A DNA stretch of 64,000 bases from Burkholderia territorii (GTDB taxonomy: Bacteria > Pseudomonadota > Gammaproteobacteria > Burkholderiales > Burkholderiaceae), in the NCBI RefSeq assembly GCF_902833055.1, contig NZ_CADFEJ010000019.1, positions 1 to 64,000 of the forward strand, in the 5' to 3' direction. Made by a program: the position numbers and the translations under genes. Below are positions 1 through 8,573 of this stretch, piece by piece (position 1 is the stretch's first letter; every line of letters starts with the position of its first letter). The notes below the pieces were generated by a model. The model ran no database searches. It had not been told where the DNA came from and saw only the letters and a program-made list of their open reading frames with translations.

Positions 1-2
1 TC

Positions 3-446
3 GGCGCGGGCAGCAACGACGGCGGCCGCTCGAACGTGGTCGCGGTCGGCTCGGCGGAATCGGCGCGGCAGGTCGTGAACGTCGCGGCGGGCACGCAGGG
101 CACCGACGCGGTGAACGTGAACCAGCTGAACGCGGTATCGAACCAGTTCACGCAGTCGCTGAACACGGTCAACAACCAGCTCACGCAGATGCAGCAGCAG
201 ATCCAGCAGACCGATTCGATGGCACGTGAAGGGATTGCCGCGACGGCCGCGATGGCGTCGATCCCGCACATGGACCGCGATTCGAACTTCGCGATGGGTG
301 TCGGCACGGCGTCGTTCCAGGGCCAGAAGGCGATGGCGGTCGGCATGCAGGCGCGCATCACGGAGAACCTGAAGGCGACGCTGAACGGCGGTTTCGCCGG
401 CAGCCAGCGCGTCGTCGGCGCGGGCGTGCTGTATCAGTGGAAGTAA
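3..446 (+). CDS. Trimeric autotransporter adhesin, C-terminal end (partial)
   Basis: The frame is open from the first bases of the window, so only the last 147 or so residues are seen. The visible part has the order expected at the end of a YadA-type trimeric autotransporter. First comes a neck-like stretch (VVNVAAGTQGTDAVNVNQL), then a glutamine/asparagine-rich coiled coil (residues about 45-75). Last is a roughly 75-residue membrane anchor with alternating beta strands, ending in an aromatic-containing strand (AGVLYQWK). Trimers of this anchor form a 12-stranded outer-membrane barrel that exposes the passenger domain. The passenger lies outside the window, so ligand and size are unknown. 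An OmpA-type lipoprotein gene follows 109 bp downstream on the same strand. Confidence 0.93.
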   Translation, partial: GAGSNDGGRSNVVAVGSAESARQVVNVAAGTQGTDAVNVNQLNAVSNQFTQSLNTVNNQLTQMQQQIQQTDSMAREGIAATAAMASIPHMDRDSNFAMGVGTASFQGQKAMAVGMQARITENLKATLNGGFAGSQRVVGAGVLYQWK

Positions 447-555
447 TCGTGCACGGCGGTCCGTTCCGGCACGCGCTGCCGGAGCGGGCCGCGTCGAACG
501 CAACGCATGCGGCCGCGCCATCGCGCCGTGCTCAACGCATTTTCGGAGTCCTCAA

Positions 556-1218
556 GTGAAAAACATCCATCTTGTCCTGCTGGCGTCCGTGGTGTCCCTC
601 GCTGCCTGTTCGAGCGCGTCGGGCCCGACGTACAACGCATACGAACTGCAGTCGCGAAACGGTATCCGGACGTTCCAGGTCGACTGCCACGGCATTCTGT
701 CGACCGCGAAGACCTGCATGAAGGTCGCGACGCGCATGTGCGGCAACGAGCCCGTGCGCCTGGTCGATACCACCACGCCGTACCGCGACGGCGCCGATCC
801 GCATTCGATCGTGTTCCAGTGCGGTGCGGCGCCGGGGCCGGCCGCCGCGGCCGTTGCGCCGGCGCCCGTGCCGGTCGAGAAAGTGAGCCTGACCGGCGAC
901 GCGTACTTTGCGACGGATTCCGCGGTGCTCTCGCCCGTCGCGCGTGCCGAGCTCGACAAGTTGCTGAACCGGCAAGGCGACCGGCATTTCTCGCGAGTCG
1001 AAGTGCATGGCTACACCGATGCGACCGGCTCGGAAGCGCACAACCAGGCGCTGTCGAAGCACCGCGCCGATGCGGTCGCGGCGTATTTGCAAGAACGCGG
1101 GCTGAAGGCGGACACGTTCGAAGCGACCGGGCACGGCGAAGCCGATCCGGCCGCCCCGAACGATACCGCCGAGGGGCGTGCGCGCAATCGCCGGGTCGAA
1201 ATTTCGCTGCAGAGGTAA
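556..1218 (+). CDS. OmpA-family outer-membrane lipoprotein
   Basis: The protein has 220 residues and starts at a GTG preceded by GGAG 7 bases upstream. Residues 1-19 form a lipoprotein signal with a good lipobox (LAAC), so Cys19 should be lipidated. A linker rich in Ala/Pro spans about residues 90-112. Residues 113-219 form an OmpA C-terminal peptidoglycan-binding domain, with the GYTDATG and ARNRRVEI motifs. It probably tethers the outer membrane to peptidoglycan. It sits just downstream of the trimeric autotransporter gene on the same strand and may assist that adhesin or share its transcript; this is inference from position. Confidence 0.88.
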   Translation: MKNIHLVLLASVVSLAACSSASGPTYNAYELQSRNGIRTFQVDCHGILSTAKTCMKVATRMCGNEPVRLVDTTTPYRDGADPHSIVFQCGAAPGPAAAAVAPAPVPVEKVSLTGDAYFATDSAVLSPVARAELDKLLNRQGDRHFSRVEVHGYTDATGSEAHNQALSKHRADAVAAYLQERGLKADTFEATGHGEADPAAPNDTAEGRARNRRVEISLQR

Positions 1219-1487
1219 CGCGCAGCGTGCCGGTTGCCGCCAGCGTGGCCGTCGACGCCTGGCGGCGCGGCGCGCTCGCGGCAGCGGCACCAGCTTTCGT
1301 CGGGCCTGCCCAATCGACAGTCTTGCCGCGCGCGCGACGATCCGATCGACTCGCGCGGCCTTGCCTTGCCCGTGTCGCCGTTGCCCGCTCGGGCCGCGCG
1401 TATGAGAAACGGGTGTCCTGAGCCGGGCGCCGCCGCATAATCCTCGTACGAGGAAACGGCGGCACTTTCCCGCGTTCGCGCGGTTCG

Positions 1488-1516
1488 TGGAAAACTGTAT
1501 GAATATACAGTATAGT
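1488..1516 (+). promoter_or_regulatory. SOS-type promoter of the UvrA-like gene with a LexA box
   Basis: CTGTATGAATATACAG at 1495-1510 is a perfect CTGT-N8-ACAG LexA operator with an AT-rich core. It lies between a plausible -35 (TGGAAA, 1488-1493) and a good -10 (TATAGT, 1511-1516) with 17-bp spacing, so bound LexA would block RNA polymerase. The start codon of the UvrA-like gene is about 127 bp downstream. Nothing else is recognisable in 1219-1487. Confidence 0.85.
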
Positions 1517-1637
1517 ATCCGGCGAACCCGAGCGGCGCGGGCATGACCCGTGCGGCCCGTGCGCCGCGCCTGCGGGCATCCGCCGCAGCGTTCCGGCACC
1601 GTGAATTCCGGCTAACTCATTCAGACGGGCAGGCAAA

Positions 1638-4600
1638 TTGTCATCCAGCAATCTGATCCGCATTCGCGGAGCACGTCAGCACAACCTCAAGAACCTCGAT
1701 CTCGACCTGCGCACCGGCGAAATGACGGTCGTCACCGGCCCGTCGGGCTCCGGCAAGTCGAGCCTCGTGTTCGACACGCTGTACGCGGAAGGCCAGCGGC
1801 GCTACGTCGAAACCTTCAGCGCGTATGCGCGGCAGTTCCTCGACCGGATGGACCGCCCGCAGGTCGAGCGCGTCGACGGCGTGCCGCCCGCGATCGCGAT
1901 CGACCAGACCAACCCGGTCCGCAGTTCGCGCTCGACCGTCGGCACGATGACCGAGCTCAACGATCACCTGAAGCTGCTGTACGCGCGCGCGGCCGAGCTG
2001 TTCGATCGCCGGACCGCGCGGCAGGTGCGGCACGACACGCCCGAGACGATCTACGCGGAACTCGTCGAGCGCACGCGCGCCGACGATCCGCGCGTCGTCG
2101 TCACGTTTCCGGTCGAGCTGCCGGAAAGCGCGTCCGAAGACGAAGTCGCGCAATGGCTGTCCGCGAGCGGCTACACGCGCGTGCAGGCGCAGCGCGAAGT
2201 CGCGTCGCCCACCGGCCCGCGCAAGCTGCTCGACGTGGTGGCCGACCGCTTCCGCGTGCAGCAGGCTGACAAGGTACGGGTGGTCGAGGCGATCGAGGCG
2301 TCGCTCAAGCGCGGCGGCGGCCGCGTGAACGTCTACGTGCTCGGCGCCGAAGCCGAGAACGCGCTCGCCGAGCCGCAGATCTGGCGTTTCTCCACCGGGC
2401 TGCACGACCCCGACAGCGACCTGCGCTACGCGGAGCCGCAGGCGGCGCTGTTCTCGTTCAACTCGGCGTACGGCGCATGCGAAACCTGTCGCGGCTTCGG
2501 CCGCGTGATCGGCGTCGATCTCGGCCTCGTGATTCCCGACGCGCGCAAGACGCTGCGCGGCGGCGCGATCAAGCCGATGCAGACGCCCGCGTGGAAGGAA
2601 TGCCAGGACGACCTGATGCGCTACGCGGCGAAGGCGGACATCCGCCGCGACACGCCGTGGTCCGACCTGACGGACGCCGAGCGCGACTGGGTGATCAACG
2701 GCTCGCCGGACTGGAACGGCAAGTGGCAGAGCCAGTGGTACGGCGTCAAACGCTTCTTCGGCTATCTCGAGTCGAAGGCGTACAAGATGCACATCCGCGT
2801 GCTGCTGTCGAAGTACCGCAGCTACACGCCGTGCGAAGTGTGCGGCGGCGCGCGCCTGAAGACGGAATCGCTGCAGTGGCGGCTCGGCTCGAAGGCGAAC
2901 GCCGATGCGGTGCTCGCGCCCGCGGATCGCTTCATGCCGCGCGGCGTCGAATGGACGCGCGCGCAGCTCGAGGCGCTGCCGGGCCTGACGGTACACGACC
3001 TGATGCTGCTGCCGATCGAGCGCATTCGCCGCTTCTTCGACGAAATCACGCTGCCGAGCGCGCTGCTCGACGATGCGCTGAAGCTGCTGCTCGCCGAGGT
3101 GCGCACGCGCCTGAAATACCTGTGCGACGTCGGGCTAGGCTATCTGACGCTCGATCGCCAGAGCCGCACGCTGTCGGGCGGCGAGGTGCAGCGGATCAAC
3201 CTGACCACCGCGCTCGGCACGTCGCTGACCAAAACGCTGTTCGTGCTCGACGAGCCGAGCATCGGCCTGCATCCGCGCGACCTCACGCGGATCGTCGAGG
3301 CGATGCAGCGGCTGCGCGACGCGGGCAATACGCTGGTGGTCGTCGAGCACGATCCGTCGGTGATGCTGGCGGCCGACCGGCTGATCGACATGGGCCCGGG
3401 CCCCGGCGAGCGCGGCGGCACGATCGTCTACGACGGCACGCCGGGCGACATCCGCTCCGCGCATACGCTGACGGGCGAATATCTCGGCGGCCGCAAGCAC
3501 GTCGCGCATGCGTCGAACTGGGCGCGCCGCCCGGTGGACGCGAACACGCCGCGCATCGTGCTCGAAGGCGCGACCGAGCACAACCTGCGCGACGTGACGG
3601 TCGAGATCCCGCTGCAGCGGCTCGTGTGCGTGACGGGCGTGTCGGGTTCCGGCAAGTCGACGCTGCTGCAGGACGTGCTCTATCCGGCGATGGCGCGGCA
3701 CCACGGCAAGGCGACCGAGTCGCCGGGCGCGTATCGCAGCCTCACGGGCGCCGACCAGGTGGGCGACGTCGTGTTCGTCGACCAGTCGCCGATCGGCAAG
3801 ACCACGCGGTCGAACCCGGCCAGCTACGTCGGCGCGTTCGACGAGATCCGCAAATTGTTCGCGAAGGCGCCGCTCGCGCTGCAGCGCGGCTACGGCGCCG
3901 GCACGTTCAGCTTCAACTCGGGCGACGGCCGCTGCCCGACCTGCGGCGGCTCCGGCTTCGAGCACATCGAGATGCAGTTCCTGAGCGACGTCTACCTGCG
4001 TTGCCCGGATTGCGACGGCAGCCGCTACCGCGCCGAGATTCTCGAAGTGCGCATCGAGCGCGCGGGCCGCGCGCTGAACATCGCCGACGTGCTCGACCTG
4101 ACCGTCAGCGAAGCGGCCGCGTTCTTCGCGACCGATGCCGAGGTGCTGCGCGTGCTGCAGCCGATCGTCGACGTCGGCCTCGAATACGTGAAGCTGGGCC
4201 AGCCTGTGCCGACGCTGTCGGGCGGCGAAGCGCAGCGGCTGAAGCTGGCCGGGTTCCTCGCCGAATCGGCCGCCGCCGCGGGCGGGCGCCGGATCGCGAG
4301 CGAGGAGGCGCGCATCGCGCGCGCGAAGCTGTTCATGTTCGACGAACCGACGACCGGGCTGCACTTCGACGACATCGCGAAGCTGATGCGCGCGTTCGGC
4401 AAGCTGCTCGCGGCCGGTCATTCGCTGATCGTGATCGAGCACAACCTCGACGTGATCCGCGCGGCCGACTGGCTGATCGATCTCGGCCCGGAGGGCGGCG
4501 ACGGCGGCGGCCTCGTGCTGTGCGCGGGCACGCCCGACGACGTGAAGGCATGCGCGCAATCGCATACCGGCGTCGCGCTGCTGCAGTACGACCGTGCGAT

Positions 4601-7532
4601 GGACGGCGAAACCGCGCTCGCCGATGAAGGCGTGCCGCTGCAGGCCGTGCTGAACGCCGCTCGCGAGCGGCGCGCGATCGAGGGCGAGGATGTCGTGCGC
4701 ATCGTCAACGCGCGCGAGCACAACCTGAAGGCGCTCGACGTCGATATCCCGCATGGCAAGTTCAACGTGATCACCGGCGTGTCCGGTTCCGGCAAGTCGA
4801 CGCTCGCGTTCGACATCCTGTTCCACGAAGGCCAGCGCCGCTATCTCGAATCGCTGAACGCATACGCGCGCTCGATCGTGCAGCCGGCCGGGCGGCCTGA
4901 AGTCGATGCGGTGTACGGCATTCCGCCGACGGTGGCGATCGAGCAGCGGCTGTCGCGCGGCGGCCGCAAGAGCACGGTGGCGACCACGTCCGAAGTCTGG
5001 CACTTCCTGCGGCTGCTGTACGTGAAGCTCGGCCTGCAGCATTGCATCCACGACGGCACGCCCGTCACGTCGCAAACCGTCGAATCGATCGCCGCGCAGC
5101 TGCTGCGCGACCATCGCGGCGAACACGTCGGGCTGCTCGCGCCGCTCGTCGTCAACCGCAAGGGCGTGTATACCGATCTCGCGAAGTGGGCGAAGGCGCG
5201 CGGCAGCACGCATCTGCGCGTCGATGGTGAGTTCGTGACGGTCGATCCGTGGCCGAAGCTCGACCGTTTCCGCGAGCACACGATCGAATTGCCGGTGGCC
5301 GACATCGTCGTGTCGCCGGACAACGAAGCCGAGTTGCGCCGCGTGCTCGACGAAACGCTCGAGCTCGGCAAGGGTGTGATGCATCTGCTCGCGCCGCTCG
5401 ACGGGCTGCACCACGCGATGCAGAACGAGCGCTCGACCGCGCGCGTCGGCGAAATCAAGGTGCTGTCGGTCAAGCGCGCGTGCCCGGTGTGCGGCACGAG
5501 CTACCCGGAACTCGATCCGCGGATGTTCTCGTACAACAGCAAGCACGGCTGGTGCACCACCTGCGTCGGCACGGGCGTCACGCTCACGCGCGAACAGCGC
5601 GCCGCGTACGACGACACGATCCTCTCCGGCGACGAGCGCGGCCGCGAGCAGACCTTGCCGTCGGACGAGCAGGAGCCGGAAGGCGTCGGCAACGAGCCGT
5701 GCCCGGATTGCGGCGGCACGCGCCTGAACCCGGCCGCGCGCGCGGTCACGTTCGATGCGCATCCGATCGTCGAGGTCGCGCAGTGGACGGTGTCCGATAC
5801 GCGCCGCTGGATCGATACGCTGAAACTGACGGGGCGCGACGCGCAGATCGCGCGCGACATCGTCAGCGAGATCGGCAGCCGCCTCGCGTTTCTCGAAGAG
5901 GTCGGGCTCGGCTATCTGAGCCTCGATCGTGCGGCGCCGAGCCTGTCGGGCGGCGAAGCGCAGCGGATCCGGCTTGCCGCGCAACTCGGCAGCAACCTGC
6001 AGGGCGTGTGCTACGTGCTCGACGAGCCGACCATCGGCCTGCATCCGCGCGACAACCAGATCCTGCTCGATGCGCTGCGCAAGCTCGGCGACAAGGGCAA
6101 CACGCTCGTCGTCGTCGAGCATGACGAGGACACGATCCGCCGCGCGGATCACATCATCGATGTCGGCCCGGGCGCCGGCAAGCGCGGCGGCACGCTGGTG
6201 GCCGAGGGTGCGGTCGCCGATCTGGCCGCGCAGCCGGATTCGGTCACCGGGCGTTTGCTCGCGCACCCGATGACGCACCCGCTGCAACCGCGTCGCGCGG
6301 TGAGCCTGCCGGGCAAGAACGGTGCACCCGCGGTGCCGGAAGGCTGGCTCACCGTCCACGGCGCGACGCTGCATAACCTGCGCGACGTCACGGTCGGCAT
6401 CCCGCTGGCACGCCTCGTTGCGGTGACGGGCGTCAGCGGCTCGGGCAAGTCGACGCTCGCGCGCGACGTGCTGATGACGAACCTGCTCGACGCGGTCGGT
6501 CGTTCGGTGCTGTCGTCGCCGGCCACGCGGCGCGCGCGCAAGGCCGCGCAGCAGGACACGCCGGCCACGAACCGGCGCTCGAGCGTGCTCGCGCGCAGCG
6601 CGCCGCGGCCGTCGCTGAACGTCACGCACGCGTGGCAAGGCTGTGAGTCGCTGAGCGGCTGGGAACGGATCGACCGCGTGCTCGAAGTCGACCAGACGCC
6701 GATCGGCAAGACGCCGCGCTCGTGCCCGGCCACCTACATCGGCGTGTGGGACACGATCCGCAAGCTGTTCGCCGATACGCTGGAAGCGCGTGCGCGCGGC
6801 TACACGGCATCGCGTTTCTCGTTCAATACCGGCGACGGGCGATGCCCGGCCTGCGAAGGACAAGGCGTGCGCACGATCGGGATGAGCTTCCTGCCCGACG
6901 TGAAGGTGCCGTGCGACGTGTGCCACGGTCAGCGCTTCAATCCGGAGACGCTCGCGGTCACGTGGCGCGGCCGGAACATCGGCGATGTGCTGACGATGGA
7001 AATCGACGAAGCGGTGGAATTCTTCGCGCCGATTTCGAACATCGCGCATCCGCTGCAGCTGATGAAGGACGTCGGCCTCGGCTATCTGACGCTCGGCCAG
7101 CCGTCGCCGACGCTGTCCGGCGGCGAGGCGCAGCGCATCAAGCTCGTCACCGAGCTCACGAAGGTGCGCGACGACGTCACGCGGCGCGGGCAGAAGGCGC
7201 CGCACACGCTGTACGTGCTCGACGAGCCGACGGTCGGCCTGCACATGGCGGACGTCGCGAAGCTGATTCGCGTGCTGCACCGGCTGGTCGACGGCGGGCA
7301 CAGCGTGGTCGTGATCGAGCACGACCTCGACGTGATCGCCGAAGCCGACTGGATCATCGATCTCGGTCCGGAAGGCGGCGTGGGCGGTGGCACGATCGTC
7401 GCGGCCGCGCCGCCCGAAGGGCTTGCGCAGGTGAAGGCGAGCCATACCGGGCAGGCGCTCAAGCCCGTGCTGGCGCGAACGGCGGCGCAGGAGGGTGAAG
7501 CGGTGCGGCAGGGAGAAGCGCGGGTCGGTTGA
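1638..7532 (+). CDS. uvrA: Giant UvrA-family excinuclease subunit with four ABC ATPase cassettes
   Basis: The 1964-residue product is about twice the size of a normal UvrA (about 940). It reads as two UvrA-like halves joined in one chain. Four Walker A motifs lie near residues 34, 667, 1047 and 1597, and four LSGGE signatures near 512, 859, 1436 and 1827. CxxC zinc pairs sit in each half (CETC, CEVC, CPTC/CPDC, CPVC, CPDC, CPAC, CDVC). Canonical UvrA dimerises to recognise damaged DNA and load UvrB; this chain could act as a built-in dimer. The start is a TTG, with no better in-frame start seen. The perfect LexA box upstream and the terminator just downstream mark a monocistronic SOS gene. 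Such long UvrA paralogues are known in Burkholderia and relatives, but their specific role is unclear. Confidence 0.93.
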   Translation: MSSSNLIRIRGARQHNLKNLDLDLRTGEMTVVTGPSGSGKSSLVFDTLYAEGQRRYVETFSAYARQFLDRMDRPQVERVDGVPPAIAIDQTNPVRSSRSTVGTMTELNDHLKLLYARAAELFDRRTARQVRHDTPETIYAELVERTRADDPRVVVTFPVELPESASEDEVAQWLSASGYTRVQAQREVASPTGPRKLLDVVADRFRVQQADKVRVVEAIEASLKRGGGRVNVYVLGAEAENALAEPQIWRFSTGLHDPDSDLRYAEPQAALFSFNSAYGACETCRGFGRVIGVDLGLVIPDARKTLRGGAIKPMQTPAWKECQDDLMRYAAKADIRRDTPWSDLTDAERDWVINGSPDWNGKWQSQWYGVKRFFGYLESKAYKMHIRVLLSKYRSYTPCEVCGGARLKTESLQWRLGSKANADAVLAPADRFMPRGVEWTRAQLEALPGLTVHDLMLLPIERIRRFFDEITLPSALLDDALKLLLAEVRTRLKYLCDVGLGYLTLDRQSRTLSGGEVQRINLTTALGTSLTKTLFVLDEPSIGLHPRDLTRIVEAMQRLRDAGNTLVVVEHDPSVMLAADRLIDMGPGPGERGGTIVYDGTPGDIRSAHTLTGEYLGGRKHVAHASNWARRPVDANTPRIVLEGATEHNLRDVTVEIPLQRLVCVTGVSGSGKSTLLQDVLYPAMARHHGKATESPGAYRSLTGADQVGDVVFVDQSPIGKTTRSNPASYVGAFDEIRKLFAKAPLALQRGYGAGTFSFNSGDGRCPTCGGSGFEHIEMQFLSDVYLRCPDCDGSRYRAEILEVRIERAGRALNIADVLDLTVSEAAAFFATDAEVLRVLQPIVDVGLEYVKLGQPVPTLSGGEAQRLKLAGFLAESAAAAGGRRIASEEARIARAKLFMFDEPTTGLHFDDIAKLMRAFGKLLAAGHSLIVIEHNLDVIRAADWLIDLGPEGGDGGGLVLCAGTPDDVKACAQSHTGVALLQYDRAMDGETALADEGVPLQAVLNAARERRAIEGEDVVRIVNAREHNLKALDVDIPHGKFNVITGVSGSGKSTLAFDILFHEGQRRYLESLNAYARSIVQPAGRPEVDAVYGIPPTVAIEQRLSRGGRKSTVATTSEVWHFLRLLYVKLGLQHCIHDGTPVTSQTVESIAAQLLRDHRGEHVGLLAPLVVNRKGVYTDLAKWAKARGSTHLRVDGEFVTVDPWPKLDRFREHTIELPVADIVVSPDNEAELRRVLDETLELGKGVMHLLAPLDGLHHAMQNERSTARVGEIKVLSVKRACPVCGTSYPELDPRMFSYNSKHGWCTTCVGTGVTLTREQRAAYDDTILSGDERGREQTLPSDEQEPEGVGNEPCPDCGGTRLNPAARAVTFDAHPIVEVAQWTVSDTRRWIDTLKLTGRDAQIARDIVSEIGSRLAFLEEVGLGYLSLDRAAPSLSGGEAQRIRLAAQLGSNLQGVCYVLDEPTIGLHPRDNQILLDALRKLGDKGNTLVVVEHDEDTIRRADHIIDVGPGAGKRGGTLVAEGAVADLAAQPDSVTGRLLAHPMTHPLQPRRAVSLPGKNGAPAVPEGWLTVHGATLHNLRDVTVGIPLARLVAVTGVSGSGKSTLARDVLMTNLLDAVGRSVLSSPATRRARKAAQQDTPATNRRSSVLARSAPRPSLNVTHAWQGCESLSGWERIDRVLEVDQTPIGKTPRSCPATYIGVWDTIRKLFADTLEARARGYTASRFSFNTGDGRCPACEGQGVRTIGMSFLPDVKVPCDVCHGQRFNPETLAVTWRGRNIGDVLTMEIDEAVEFFAPISNIAHPLQLMKDVGLGYLTLGQPSPTLSGGEAQRIKLVTELTKVRDDVTRRGQKAPHTLYVLDEPTVGLHMADVAKLIRVLHRLVDGGHSVVVIEHDLDVIAEADWIIDLGPEGGVGGGTIVAAAPPEGLAQVKASHTGQALKPVLARTAAQEGEAVRQGEARVG

Positions 7533-7550
7533 GCGCGGTGCTTCATGCGA

Positions 7551-7588
7551 GCGGCCCCGGTGTGCGGTGAGGCACCGGGGCCGCTTTT
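7551..7588 (+). terminator. Intrinsic terminator of the UvrA-like gene
   Basis: A perfect 12-bp GC-rich stem (7551-7562 with 7573-7584) and a 10-base loop are followed by TTTT, 19 bases after the UvrA-like stop codon. The next gene converges from the other strand. Confidence 0.85.
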
Positions 7589-7618
7589 GCATTCGTCCAT
7601 GCGATCAGCCGCGCAAAC

Positions 7619-8560
7619 TCATTCGCCCTTGACGCCGATCGTCTCGATGATGGTCTCGAGTTGCGGGCTCATCGGCAGGTTGAGACTCATGCCGGACGGA
7701 AGCGGGCGCAGGAACCAGCGCTTGTACTGACGCGTGATCTCGCCATCGGCGGCCAGCTCCTCGAACGTGCTCTTCACGACGCGCGCGAGTTGCGGATCGT
7801 CCTTGCGGAACATGATGCCGTACGGGTCGTATGACAGGAAATCGCCAACCACGTCGTACTGGCCGCCCTTGCCCGCATTCTCGGCAATCAGGCCGTACAG
7901 CAGCACGTCGTCCGTCGCGAACGCATCGGCCTGCCCGTTCGCGACGAGCGCGAAGCCCTGCGCATGGTCGGGCACCACCTGCAGCTGGATCCCGAGCCTG
8001 AACCGCGCGTCCAGGTCGCGCAGCGCCTTCTCGTTGGTCGTGCCCGCCGTCACCGCGACCTTCTTGCCCGCGAGATCGCGGAACGAGCGGATCGGCGAGC
8101 CTCGCTTCACCATCACCTTCGTGCCGGCCACGAAAATGATCGGCGAGAATGCCACGCGCTTCTGGCGTTCCAGGTTGCTCGTCGTGGAGCCGCATTCCAG
8201 ATCGACCGTGCCGTTGACCACCGCGTCGATGCGGTTGTCGGAAGTGACCGGCACCCAGCGGATCGTCAGGCTCTTGTTGACCGCATCCTCGATCGACGAC
8301 ACGAGTGCCTTGCACAGCTCGATCGAATAACCGATCGGCTGGTTGCGCGCATTCAGGTACGAGAACGGGATCGACGCGTCGCGGTATCCGATCGCGATCG
8401 TGCCGCTGCTGCGCACCTTCGCGAGCGTGCCGGTCAGTTGGGCCGGCACGGACGGCTCGACGCGCGTCGTCGTGGACGGTGCATCTTCCGCGTATGCGGC
8501 CCCGCCCGCGGCAACCAGGCCCGCAAGCGCGAGCGCACGCCAGAATCGCAGCATCTTCAT
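7619..8560 (-). CDS. Glutamate/aspartate-type periplasmic solute-binding protein
   Basis: The chosen start is the ATG at 8560, which gives 313 residues beginning MKMLRFWRALALAG, a clean signal peptide cut near AYA-ED (about residue 24). An open frame continues upstream but is arginine-rich shadow. The mature protein is a family-3 (GltI/polar amino acid) binding protein: the entry region GTIAIGYRDASIPFSY, a central VDLECGSTTSN segment, and a C-terminal lobe with the motif SYDPYGIMFRK. It should bind acidic amino acids in the periplasm. It starts 13 bp after the stop of a sodium/dicarboxylate-type symporter gene, so the two are probably co-transcribed. No ABC permease or ATPase gene lies beside it, which is unusual for this family. 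Confidence 0.88.
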   Translation of the reverse strand: MKMLRFWRALALAGLVAAGGAAYAEDAPSTTTRVEPSVPAQLTGTLAKVRSSGTIAIGYRDASIPFSYLNARNQPIGYSIELCKALVSSIEDAVNKSLTIRWVPVTSDNRIDAVVNGTVDLECGSTTSNLERQKRVAFSPIIFVAGTKVMVKRGSPIRSFRDLAGKKVAVTAGTTNEKALRDLDARFRLGIQLQVVPDHAQGFALVANGQADAFATDDVLLYGLIAENAGKGGQYDVVGDFLSYDPYGIMFRKDDPQLARVVKSTFEELAADGEITRQYKRWFLRPLPSGMSLNLPMSPQLETIIETIGVKGE

Positions 8561-8573
8561 CGCCGGGCCTCCG

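Noticed and set aside
1543..1656. A 37-codon frame in the leader of the UvrA-like gene
   Set aside because: It overlaps the uvrA start in another frame, has no ribosome site and is alanine/arginine-rich; chance is the simpler reading.
434..1663. Long minus-strand frames over the OmpA lipoprotein
   Set aside because: Arginine- and serine-rich shadows; the plus-strand lipoprotein has a signal, lipobox and OmpA domain.
3135..7592. A 1485-codon open frame on the minus strand
   Set aside because: It is antisense to the UvrA-like gene, is arginine/alanine-rich with no family features, and arises from the strong GC bias of the third codon position.
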